Assembly (NCBI RefSeq): GCF_001902145.1
Contig: NZ_MRST01000026.1
Location: forward strand, 302,342-366,341
From: Pseudomonas fluorescens
GTDB taxonomy: Bacteria > Pseudomonadota > Gammaproteobacteria > Pseudomonadales > Pseudomonadaceae
Length of the DNA: 64,000 nt
Reading direction: 5' to 3'
In this document: in pieces, positions 16,726 to 24,461 of the stretch
How positions within the stretch are numbered: the stretch's first letter is position 1
How the letters are laid out: every line of letters begins with the position of its first letter
The notes under the pieces: generated by a model
The model's database searches: none
What the model was told of the DNA's origin: nothing
What the model saw: only the letters and a program-made list of their open reading frames with translations
Program-made: the position numbers and the translations under genes

Positions 16726-16741
16726 TTGGTGATGCTCCAAT

Positions 16742-16749
16742 TTTTTCTT
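16742..16749 (-). promoter_or_regulatory. Possible Crc/Hfq CA motif before spuD
   Basis: On the minus strand AAGAAAAA fits the A-rich pattern AAnAAnAA recognised by Hfq with Crc in pseudomonads, and it lies next to the spuD ribosome site. A-rich runs give chance matches. Confidence 0.35.
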
Positions 16750-16893
16750 TTTTGGGCCACAAGCGTTGTATGTTTTACGGCCCAACCGAAGGGCAACAAA
16801 ACAGGGCGACAGTCTGGCAAGTTCAGGGGCCGGCTTTCAACCAAAGCCCCTGCATTTTTAACTGCCCAGTGCACCGCGCACTGAGCCTAGCAC

Positions 16894-18258
16894 TTAGCCC
16901 TGCAAGGCAGCCAAAGTCAGGTCCAGGCAATGACGGGCCTTGGTTACCAGCTCGTCGATTTCAGCCTTGCTGATGACCAGTGGCGGCGAAATGATCATGG
17001 TGTCGCCCACGGCGCGCATGATCAGGCCATTTTCGAAGCAGAAGGTTCGGCAGATCATGCCGGCGCCTTTGCCTTCGTGACGCTTACGCGTCGCCTTGTC
17101 CTGCACCAGTTCGATCGCACCGAGCATACCGACGCCGCGTACTTCACCCACCAGCGGATGATCGCCCAGTTCCCTCAGACGTTTCTGCAAATACGGTGCC
17201 GTTTCGTCGTGCACACGGCTAACGATTTTTTCATCGCGCAGGATGCGGATGTTTTCCAGGGCCACGGCCGCAGCGACCGGGTGGCCGGAGTAGGTAAAGC
17301 CGTGGTTGAAATCGCCACCTTCGTTGAGCACCGCCACCACTTCGTCACGCACGATCAGGCCACCCATGGGCACGTAGCCCGAGGTCAGGCCCTTGGCGAT
17401 GGTCATCATGTGCGGCTTGAGGTCGTAGAAATCGCTACCGAACCATTCACCGGTACGGCCGAAGCCGCAGATTACTTCGTCGGCGACAAACAGGATGTCG
17501 TACTTGGCGAGGATTTCCTTGATGCGCGGCCAGTACGTGGCAGGCGGCACGATCACGCCACCGGCGCCCTGGATCGGCTCGGCAATAAAGGCACCGACGT
17601 TGTCCACGCCCAGCTCCAGGATTTTCTCTTCCAACTGGTTGGCCGCCCACACACCGAATTCCTCGGGGCTCATGTCGCCGCCTTCGCCAAACCAGTACGG
17701 CTGCGCGATGTGGGTAATGCCCGGGATCGGCAAGTCGCCCTGCTCGTGCATATAGGTCATGCCGCCCAGGCTGGCGCCGGCCACGGTAGAGCCGTGGTAG
17801 CCATTCTTGCGGGCAATGATGGTTTTCTTGTTGGGCTGGCCCTTGATCGCCCAGTAGTGGCGGACCATGCGCAACATGGTGTCGTTGCCTTCGGAGCCAG
17901 AGCCGGTGAAGAACACGTGGTTCATGCCAGCCGGCGCGACATCGGAAATGACCTTGGCCAACTCCAATACCGGCGGGTGTGCGGTCTGGAAGAACAGGTT
18001 GTAGTAAGGCAGTTCTTTCATCTGCTTGGCGGCGGCATCGGCCAGTTCATCGCGACCGTAACCGATCGCCACGCACCACAGGCCGGCCATACCGTCGAGG
18101 ATCTTGTTGCCTTCGCTGTCCCACAGGTAAACGCCGTGGGCTTTGGTGATGATCCTTGGGCCTTTCTCTCTCAATTGCTTGAAGTCGCTGAACGGCGCCA
18201 GGTGGTGATCATTGCTCAAGGCTTGCCATTCACGGGTTTGCGGGTTGTTGCTGGACAT
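16894..18258 (-). CDS. spuC: Polyamine:pyruvate aminotransferase
   Basis: The 454-residue class III PLP aminotransferase transfers the amino group of putrescine, spermidine or cadaverine to pyruvate. Landmarks are FFTGSGSEGNDT (PLP phosphate), YHGSTVAGASLGG, FVADEVICGFGRTG and the Schiff-base lysine in MTIAKGLTSG near residue 288. The gene lies between the glutamine-synthetase-like gene and spuD, as in P. aeruginosa. ATG at 18258 follows AGGAG. Confidence 0.95.
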   Translation of the reverse strand: MSSNNPQTREWQALSNDHHLAPFSDFKQLREKGPRIITKAHGVYLWDSEGNKILDGMAGLWCVAIGYGRDELADAAAKQMKELPYYNLFFQTAHPPVLELAKVISDVAPAGMNHVFFTGSGSEGNDTMLRMVRHYWAIKGQPNKKTIIARKNGYHGSTVAGASLGGMTYMHEQGDLPIPGITHIAQPYWFGEGGDMSPEEFGVWAANQLEEKILELGVDNVGAFIAEPIQGAGGVIVPPATYWPRIKEILAKYDILFVADEVICGFGRTGEWFGSDFYDLKPHMMTIAKGLTSGYVPMGGLIVRDEVVAVLNEGGDFNHGFTYSGHPVAAAVALENIRILRDEKIVSRVHDETAPYLQKRLRELGDHPLVGEVRGVGMLGAIELVQDKATRKRHEGKGAGMICRTFCFENGLIMRAVGDTMIISPPLVISKAEIDELVTKARHCLDLTLAALQG

Positions 18259-18315
18259 ACCAATCTCCTAGACTTTTCAGTGAAGGCGCGCCGTTTGAAG
18301 GGCGCGCCCGGCGCA

Positions 18316-19674
18316 TCAGACGGCGAAGAGCAGGAATTCCCGCTCCCACGAACTGATCACGCGCTTGAAGTTTTCATGCTCGGCCCGCTTGACCGCGACG
18401 TAGCCTGTGATGAATTTTTGCCCCAGGTATTTCTCGATGGTCTTGCTGTTTTCCATGCGTTCCAGGGCGTCTTCGATGGTCAACGGCAGGCGCAGGTTGC
18501 GTCGTTCGTAACCACGGCCCACCACCGGCGCGCTCGGGTTATGGCCTTCGACCATGCCGATGTAGCCGCACAACAGGCTGGCAGCAATCGCCAGGTACGG
18601 GTTGGCGTCGGCGCCCGGCAGGCGGTTTTCCACGCGGCGGTTCTGCGGGCCGGCATCCGGTACGCGCAGGCCGACGGTGCGGTTTTCTTCGCCCCATTCC
18701 ACGTTCACCGGCGCCGAGGTGTCGGGCAGGAAGCGGCGGAACGAGTTCACGTTGGGGGCGAATAAAGGCAGCAATTCAGGGATGAATTTCTGCAGGCCGC
18801 CAATGTGGTTGAGGAACAGTTGGCTCATGGTCCCGTCTTCATTGGAGAAGACGTTCTTGCCGGTGGCAATGTCGATGATGCTCTGGTGCAGGTGCATCGC
18901 GCTGCCGGGCTCGCCGGTCATGGGCTTGGCCATGAAGGTGGCGGCCACGTCGTGCTTGAGCGCGGCTTCGCGCATGGTGCGCTTGAACACCAGGATCTGG
19001 TCGGCCAGGGACAGGGCATCGCCGTGACGGAAGTTGATTTCCATCTGCGCGGTGCCGTCCTCGTGGATCAGGGTGTCGAGGTCCAGCTCCTGCAGTTCGC
19101 ACCAGTCGTAGACGTCTTCGAACAGCGGGTCGAATTCGTTGGCCGCTTCTATAGAGAAGGACTGGCGACCGGTTTCCGGGCGGCCGGAGCGGCCAATCGG
19201 CGGTTGCAGCGGGAAGTCCGGGTCTTCGCAGCGCTTGGTCAGGTAGAACTCCATCTCGGGTGCCACGATGGGCTGCCAGCCGCGGTCGGAGTAGAGCTTG
19301 AGGACTTTCTTGAGCACGTTGCGCGGCGACAGCTCGATCGGGTTGCCTTGCTTGTCGTAGGTGTCGTGGATCACCTGGGCGGTCGGCTCGATGGCCCAGG
19401 GCACCAGGAATACCGCGTTCTGGTCGGGGCGGCAGATCATGTCGATGTCGGCCGGGTCGAGCAATTCGTAATAGATGTCGTCTTCGACATAGTCGCCGGT
19501 CACGGTCTGCAACAGAACGCTCTCGGGCAGGCGCATGCCTTTTTCGGCAATGAACTTGTTGGTCGGCGAGATCTTGCCCCGGGTGATGCCGGTGAGGTCG
19601 CCAATCATGCATTCGACTTCTGTGATCTTGTGGTCTTTCAACCAATCGGTGAGCTGGTCGAGGTTGTTACTCAT
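18316..19674 (-). CDS. spuB: Gamma-glutamylpolyamine synthetase (glutamine synthetase family)
   Basis: The 452-residue protein is a glutamine-synthetase fold enzyme: GDLTGITRGKI near the N-terminus, APEMEFYL, the metal/ATP region MEINFRHGDALSLAD, FMAKPMTGEPGSAMHLHQS, and AGADANPYLAIAASL. In the gamma-glutamylation route it joins glutamate to putrescine or other diamines. The ATG at 19674 follows AGAGG. The gene upstream in P. aeruginosa, spuA, is not intact here. Confidence 0.93.
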   Translation of the reverse strand: MSNNLDQLTDWLKDHKITEVECMIGDLTGITRGKISPTNKFIAEKGMRLPESVLLQTVTGDYVEDDIYYELLDPADIDMICRPDQNAVFLVPWAIEPTAQVIHDTYDKQGNPIELSPRNVLKKVLKLYSDRGWQPIVAPEMEFYLTKRCEDPDFPLQPPIGRSGRPETGRQSFSIEAANEFDPLFEDVYDWCELQELDLDTLIHEDGTAQMEINFRHGDALSLADQILVFKRTMREAALKHDVAATFMAKPMTGEPGSAMHLHQSIIDIATGKNVFSNEDGTMSQLFLNHIGGLQKFIPELLPLFAPNVNSFRRFLPDTSAPVNVEWGEENRTVGLRVPDAGPQNRRVENRLPGADANPYLAIAASLLCGYIGMVEGHNPSAPVVGRGYERRNLRLPLTIEDALERMENSKTIEKYLGQKFITGYVAVKRAEHENFKRVISSWEREFLLFAV

Positions 19675-19753
19675 AAATGCCTCTGGGCTGGGTTTCCTGG
19701 CATCCATTAAAGGCCAGGCGTTGGTTGACGCAGCATCCGCGTCGTTTTTTCAT

Positions 19754-19993
19754 TCAGGGTAGGAGCTTACCTGCCATTTGCCCATGGGTTGCATTCCTCA
19801 GGCCAAAGTTGTGCGCAATTATGATCGGCACGGCGGATGAGGGTCGGTCAGTGGCGTAAGAGAGGGCAAAAAGAAGATCGGCCAGGCCGTCAAGAATATT
19901 GGCCGGTGCCTGGGCATTCACGCGGGGCGAACGAGCTGCGGACAAAGCCTGGCTGAAGCAGGCAGAGACGCCGATTGGCGGCAGGTGAAACAT
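19754..19993 (-). pseudogene. Probable spuA remnant (gamma-glutamyl hydrolase N-terminus)
   Basis: A 79-residue ORF lies where spuA is expected, between spuB and the divergent spuI. Its start, MFHLPPIGVSACFSQ, resembles the opening of class I glutamine-amidotransferase hydrolases such as SpuA/PuuD (pattern P-x-IGV-x-x-C), and ILDGLADLLF resembles the later LDG segment. The residues in between and the whole catalytic part (cysteine elbow, HxE) are missing. SpuA would be about 250 residues. A GGGGTG site precedes the ATG. It may be a decayed gene or a small unrelated protein. Confidence 0.45.
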
Positions 19994-20271
19994 GAAGCAC
20001 CCCGGTATTATTGCTGTTATGGGTTTGAATCGAGCTTAGCCTTGTTCATTTTTTTACACAACACCCCCGTAAAAAATCCTACACGGCCCGCTCAAGCCTG
20101 CAGGTCCCAAGCCCCTAAAACCCAAAAAACCGCCCCAAAACCCCGCAAAAAAGGCTTCGTGGCGCTTTTTTAGGGCAAAAAATGCCTCGCTTGACTTCGG
20201 CAAGCCGTTCGGGTTGACTGAAACCAGAAAAGATCAATGATTGATATTTTTAACAACAAAGGTGTTGCATC
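19994..20271. promoter_or_regulatory. spu divergent promoter and spuI leader region
   Basis: This gap holds the promoters for spuI and the minus-strand spu genes, which I cannot place exactly. It contains an unusual C/A-rich tract (about 20115-20150), a terminator-like hairpin at 20147-20171 with a T6 tail on the plus strand, and the A-rich motif AACAACAA at 20252-20259 just before the spuI ribosome site (AAGGTG). Confidence 0.5.
20252..20259 (+). promoter_or_regulatory. Crc/Hfq CA motif at spuI
   Basis: AACAACAA is an exact match to AAnAAnAA. It touches the Shine-Dalgarno sequence of spuI, the usual place for Hfq/Crc translational repression in Pseudomonas. Confidence 0.5.
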
Positions 20272-21648
20272 ATGTCGGTACCCCCGCGTGCCGTTCAGCT
20301 TAACGAAGCGAACGCGTTCCTTAAGGATCATCCTGAGGTTCTGTACGTAGACCTTCTAATTGCGGATATGAATGGTGTGGTGCGCGGTAAGCGCATCGAA
20401 CGCACCAGCCTCCACAAGGTTTACGAGAAGGGCATTAACCTGCCTGCCTCTTTATTTGCCCTGGATATCAACGGCTCTACGGTGGAAAGCACCGGCCTGG
20501 GCCTGGACATCGGTGATGCTGACCGAATCTGTTATCCAATCCCCGACACCCTGTGCAATGAACCCTGGCAAAAGCGCCCTACCGCGCAACTGCTGATGAC
20601 CATGCACGAACTTGAAGGTGAACCTTTCTTCGCCGATCCGCGCGAAGTGCTCCGCCAAGTTGTCACCAAGTTTGATGACCTCGGTCTGACCATCTGCGCC
20701 GCCTTCGAGCTTGAGTTCTACCTGATCGACCAGGAGAACGTGAACGGCCGGCCACAACCGCCCCGCTCGCCGATCTCCGGCAAACGCCCGCACTCGACAC
20801 AGGTCTACCTGATCGACGACCTCGACGAATACGTCGACTGCCTCCAGGACATTCTGGAAGGTGCCAAGGAGCAAGGCATTCCGGCCGATGCCATCGTCAA
20901 GGAAAGTGCCCCGGCGCAGTTCGAAGTGAACCTGCACCACGTCGCCGACCCGATCAAGGCCTGCGATTACGCGGTACTGCTCAAGCGCCTGATCAAGAAC
21001 ATCGCCTACGACCATGAGATGGACACCACCTTCATGGCCAAGCCTTACCCAGGCCAGGCAGGCAACGGGCTGCACGTACACATCTCCATTCTGGACAAGG
21101 ACGGCAAGAACATCTTTGCCAGCGAGGATCCCGAGCAGAACGCCGCATTGCGTCACGCGATCGGCGGTGTGCTGGAGACCCTACCCGCCCAAATGGCGTT
21201 CCTGTGCCCCAACGTCAACTCCTACCGTCGTTTCGGCGCACAGTTCTACGTGCCGAACTCGCCGTGCTGGGGCCTGGATAACCGCACCGTGGCGATTCGC
21301 GTACCCACCGGCTCGTCCGATGCCGTGCGTATCGAACACCGTGTGGCTGGCGCCGATGCCAACCCTTACCTGCTGATGGCCTCGGTATTGGCGGGCGTAC
21401 ACCACGGCCTGACCAACAAGATCGAGCCGAACGCTCCGGTCGAAGGCAACAGCTACGAGCAGAACGAGCAAAGCCTGCCGAACAACCTGCGCGATGCCCT
21501 GCGCGAGTTGGACGACAGCGAGGTGATGGCCAAGTACATCGATCCTAAATACATCGATATCTTCGTCGCCTGTAAGGAAAGTGAGCTGGAGGAGTTTGAA
21601 CACTCCATTTCTGACCTTGAGTACAACTGGTACCTGCATACCGTGTAA
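20272..21648 (+). CDS. spuI: Gamma-glutamylpolyamine synthetase, second copy
   Basis: The 458-residue glutamine-synthetase-family enzyme ligates glutamate to polyamines. Landmarks are LIADMNGVVRGKRIER, FELEFYLIDQ, EVNLHHVADPIKACD, FMAKPYPGQAGNGLHVH, RRFGAQFYVPNSP and AGADANPYLL. It is divergent from the rest of the spu locus, as in P. aeruginosa, and distinct from spuB in sequence. A terminator follows 20 nt after the stop. Confidence 0.93.
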   Translation: MSVPPRAVQLNEANAFLKDHPEVLYVDLLIADMNGVVRGKRIERTSLHKVYEKGINLPASLFALDINGSTVESTGLGLDIGDADRICYPIPDTLCNEPWQKRPTAQLLMTMHELEGEPFFADPREVLRQVVTKFDDLGLTICAAFELEFYLIDQENVNGRPQPPRSPISGKRPHSTQVYLIDDLDEYVDCLQDILEGAKEQGIPADAIVKESAPAQFEVNLHHVADPIKACDYAVLLKRLIKNIAYDHEMDTTFMAKPYPGQAGNGLHVHISILDKDGKNIFASEDPEQNAALRHAIGGVLETLPAQMAFLCPNVNSYRRFGAQFYVPNSPCWGLDNRTVAIRVPTGSSDAVRIEHRVAGADANPYLLMASVLAGVHHGLTNKIEPNAPVEGNSYEQNEQSLPNNLRDALRELDDSEVMAKYIDPKYIDIFVACKESELEEFEHSISDLEYNWYLHTV

Positions 21649-21668
21649 ACGGTTGCAGCGGTTGAAGG

Positions 21669-21702
21669 AACGCCACTGGCTTTGGTCAGTGGCGTTTTTT
21701 TA
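21669..21702 (+). terminator. Rho-independent terminator of spuI
   Basis: The stem acgccactg / cagtggcgt is followed by a T run. Confidence 0.9.
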
Positions 21703-21732
21703 TGGGTTTCTACCGGTAGACCGAGTTGGCCT

Positions 21733-21757
21733 CTTCGCGAGCAAGCCCGCTCCCACA
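21733..21757. repeat. Single REP arm, inverted orientation
   Basis: cttcgcgagcaagcccgctc is a lone arm of the gcgggcttgctcgcga family. With the arm at 21791 it forms a pair in the order opposite to the usual one. Confidence 0.85.
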
Positions 21758-21790
21758 GGGGTCGGGTTTCAACTTTGGAATGCAGTTAAA

Positions 21791-21820
21791 TGTGGGAGCG
21801 GGCTTGCTCGCGAAGGCGGC
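21791..21820. repeat. Single REP arm, forward orientation
   Basis: tgtgggagcgggcttgctcg stands 33 nt after the inverted arm, so the two arms point away from each other. Confidence 0.85.
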
Positions 21821-21878
21821 CTGGCAGACAACACAGACTCCTGCTCATACAATGCCCGCTGCCTTGTAGGAGACATCC

Positions 21879-22508
21879 ATGACCACCCGCCCCGCCGCCC
21901 CTCGCAAACCCCGCGCCCGCAGCCAGGCCCGGATCGATGCGATCCTCGACGCCGCCCGCACCTTGCTGGCCACCGAAGGCGTGGCGAGCTTGTCGATCTA
22001 CAGCGTGGCCGAACGGGCACAGATTCCGCCGTCATCGGTGTACCACTTTTTCGCCAGTGTGCCCGCGTTGCTGGAGGCGTTGACCGCTGATGTTCACGCA
22101 GCCTTTCGCGCTGCCATCCAGGCGCCCATCGAGCATGAATCGCTCAAGCATTGGCGCGACCTGTCCTACATAGTTGAACAACGCATGCTCAGCATCTACA
22201 GCAACGATGCCGCGGCGCGCCAGTTGATCCTGGCCCAGCACGGGTTGACCGAAGTGACCCAGGCCGATCGCCAGCATGATCTGGAATTGGGCGACTTGAT
22301 GCTGGCGGTGTTCAATCGCCACTTTGAAGTGCCAACGCTACCGAGCGATGTGGATGTGTTTGCCCTGGCGTTGGAGTTGAGCGACCGCGTGTACGCGCGC
22401 TCGGTGCATCAGCATGGGCTGATTACGCCGCGCATGGCGGAGGAAGGGATGCGGGTGTTTGATGCGTATGTGGGGCTATATTTGCCGGCCTACTTGCCCA
22501 AGCGCTGA
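21879..22508 (+). CDS. TetR-family transcriptional regulator
   Basis: The protein has 209 residues. The DNA-binding helix-turn-helix covers about residues 20-65 (DAARTLLATEGVASLSIYSV ... PPSSVYHFFAS). The rest is a ligand-binding helical domain without a named match. The N-terminus is proline- and arginine-rich (TTRPAAPRKPRARSQARID). AGGAG lies before the ATG. It sits between spuI and the ssu operon (convergent) and its target is not evident. Confidence 0.9.
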   Translation: MTTRPAAPRKPRARSQARIDAILDAARTLLATEGVASLSIYSVAERAQIPPSSVYHFFASVPALLEALTADVHAAFRAAIQAPIEHESLKHWRDLSYIVEQRMLSIYSNDAAARQLILAQHGLTEVTQADRQHDLELGDLMLAVFNRHFEVPTLPSDVDVFALALELSDRVYARSVHQHGLITPRMAEEGMRVFDAYVGLYLPAYLPKR

Positions 22509-22532
22509 ATGCAGTGTTGTCTGGGCCGGCCT

Positions 22533-22606
22533 CATCGCAGGCAAGCCAGCTCCCACATTTGAATGCGTTCACACATCAAAATGTGGGAGTTGGCTTGCCT
22601 GCGATA
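22533..22606. repeat. REP arms in outward order (ctggcttgcctgcga type)
   Basis: An inverted arm (22533-22557) comes before a forward arm (22582-22606), again the reverse of the usual arrangement. It lies between the convergent TetR and ssuF genes. Confidence 0.85.
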
Positions 22607-22628
22607 GCAGTCTCAAGGGCGACGCCAA

Positions 22629-22844
22629 TCACAACTTGGCAATCGACACCTCAGTGGATTTCACAAAGGCAATCACTTCACTGCCGATCACCAATTCCAA
22701 TTCCTTGACCGAACGAGTAGTGATCACCGAGGTGACAATGCCGGACGCTGTCTGCACGTCAATCTCCGACAGCACGTCGCCGACCACGATTTCCTTGATG
22801 GTGCCTTTGAACTGGTTACGCACGTTGATGGCTTTAATAGTCAT
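22629..22844 (-). CDS. ssuF: Molybdopterin-binding-like protein SsuF (TOBE domain)
   Basis: The 71-residue protein is a single Mop/TOBE domain (AINVRNQFKGTIKEIVVG ... EIDVQTASGIVTSVIT), the fold that binds molybdate or pterin. In P. putida the homologous ssuF closes the ssuEADCBF operon and is needed for growth on sulfonates; its mechanism is unclear. It lies 19 nt after ssuB. ATG at 22844 follows GGAAA. Confidence 0.9.
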   Translation of the reverse strand: MTIKAINVRNQFKGTIKEIVVGDVLSEIDVQTASGIVTSVITTRSVKELELVIGSEVIAFVKSTEVSIAKL

Positions 22845-22863
22845 GGTGTTTTTCCTGTGTGAG

Positions 22864-23670
22864 TTATTGAGCCCAACGCAATTGCGTCGGCAGCGGTGAA
22901 ACAGGTTCGGGTTCCGGTGGGGAACCGGGTAGCGCCAGCACGCGGTTGAGCACTTCGGCTTCCAGCGCGGCCAGGCGGTGTGAGCCACGGGCCCGTGGGC
23001 GTGGCAGGTCGATGTTCAGGTCGAGGCCGATTTCGCCGTTTTCAATCAGGATCACGCGGTCGGCAATCGCCACGGCTTCGCTGACGTCGTGGGTCACCAG
23101 CAACACCGTGAAACCGTGCTTGCGCCACAGGTTCTCGATCAGTTGCTGCATCTCGATACGGGTCAGGGCATCCAGTGCGCCAAGCGGCTCATCGAGCAAC
23201 AACAGGCGCGGCTGATGGATCAACGCCCGGGCGAGCGCCACGCGCTGTTTCTGGCCGCCGGACAACGCCGCCGGCCATTCATTGGCGCGCTCGGCCAGGC
23301 CAACCGCTTCCAGCGCATCCAGCGCTTTGGGGCGCCAGTCGCCCTTTAGACCAAGGCCGACGTTATCGATGATCTTTTTCCAGGGCAGCAAGCGCGCTTC
23401 CTGGAACATCAACCGCGTATCTTCAATCGCTTCGTGCAGTGGCGCGGAGCCGGCCAGCAGCTCGCCGCCACTGGCTTTGTCCAGCCCCGCCAACAGGCGT
23501 AGCAAGGTACTTTTGCCGCAACCACTACGGCCGACCACAGCCACGAACTGCCCCGCGGGAATATGCAGGTCAATCTCTTTGAGCACTTCCCGCGTACCAA
23601 ACGCCTTGCGCAACTTGTGCACCGCCAGCGGGATGCCCTTCAGCAGACGCGGAGGTTGTTGAGCCGTCAT
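22864..23670 (-). CDS. ssuB: Aliphatic sulfonate ABC transporter ATP-binding protein
   Basis: The 268-residue ATPase has Walker A GRSGCGKST, the signature LSGGQKQRVALARAL and Walker B LLLLDEPLGALD. It energises import of alkanesulfonates through SsuC. ATG at 23670 overlaps the ssuC stop by 4 nt, showing translational coupling and fixing the start. Confidence 0.95.
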   Translation of the reverse strand: MTAQQPPRLLKGIPLAVHKLRKAFGTREVLKEIDLHIPAGQFVAVVGRSGCGKSTLLRLLAGLDKASGGELLAGSAPLHEAIEDTRLMFQEARLLPWKKIIDNVGLGLKGDWRPKALDALEAVGLAERANEWPAALSGGQKQRVALARALIHQPRLLLLDEPLGALDALTRIEMQQLIENLWRKHGFTVLLVTHDVSEAVAIADRVILIENGEIGLDLNIDLPRPRARGSHRLAALEAEVLNRVLALPGSPPEPEPVSPLPTQLRWAQ

Positions 23671-24452
23671 GCCGCACCTCCTTTCACTTGATAAGCCGGG
23701 TGCCAGCGCAGCCACACACGTTCCAGCCCACGGGCGGCCAGGTCGGCCAGTTTGCCGAGGATGGCGTACATGACGATGGCCAGCACCACCACGTCGGTTT
23801 GCAGGAATTCACGGGCATTCATCGCCAGGTATCCGATGCCGGAGCTGGCCGAGATGGTTTCCGCCACGATCAGCGTCAGCCACATGAAGCCCAGGGCAAA
23901 GCGCACCCCCACCAGGATCGACGGCAGCGCGCCCGGCAGGATCACTTGCCAGAACAGGCTGAAACCGGACAAGCCATAGCTGCGCGACATTTCCACCAGC
24001 GCCGGGTCGACATTGCGGATGCCGTGGTAAGTGTTCAGGTAGATCGGGAACAACGTCCCCAGGGCCACCAGGAAAATCTTCGCGGTCTCATCAATGCCGA
24101 ACCACAGGATCACCAGCGGAATCAGCGCCAGGTGCGGCACGTTGCGGATCATCTGCACGGAGCTGTCGAGCAAGCGTTCGCCCCACTTCGACAAGCCGGT
24201 GATAAAGCCCAGGGCCAGACCGATGCTGCCGCCGATCACAAAGCCCAGGCCGGCGCGCCAGCCGCTGATGGCTAGGTGCGTCCAGATTTCGCCGCTGACC
24301 ACCAGGTTCACCCCGGCTTCGATCACCGCACTCGGCGCTGGCAGAATGCGCGTCGACAACCAACCCGCCGACACCGACAACTGCCACACCGCCAGCAATA
24401 AGATCGGCAGCACCCAGGGCGCCACGCGATGGCTGATTTTTTCTAAGTCCAT
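23667..24452 (-). CDS. ssuC: Aliphatic sulfonate ABC transporter permease
   Basis: The 261-residue permease has about six membrane helices and the BPD_transp_1 loop VEMSRSYGLSGFSLFWQVILPGALPSI-like region. It forms the inner-membrane channel for sulfonate uptake. It lies 9 nt after ssuD and overlaps ssuB by 4 nt. Confidence 0.94.
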   Translation of the reverse strand: MDLEKISHRVAPWVLPILLLAVWQLSVSAGWLSTRILPAPSAVIEAGVNLVVSGEIWTHLAISGWRAGLGFVIGGSIGLALGFITGLSKWGERLLDSSVQMIRNVPHLALIPLVILWFGIDETAKIFLVALGTLFPIYLNTYHGIRNVDPALVEMSRSYGLSGFSLFWQVILPGALPSILVGVRFALGFMWLTLIVAETISASSGIGYLAMNAREFLQTDVVVLAIVMYAILGKLADLAARGLERVWLRWHPAYQVKGGAA

Positions 24453-24461
24453 AACGGCACC

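Noticed and set aside
16930..18765. A 611-codon open frame antisense to spuC and spuB
   Set aside because: It covers two genes with clear family motifs on the other strand and shows no domain of its own.
23688..24275. Long plus-strand open frame opposite ssuC
   Set aside because: It is antisense to a well-supported gene, low in hydrophobic order and rich in Q/H/R, as expected from a GC-rich complementary frame.
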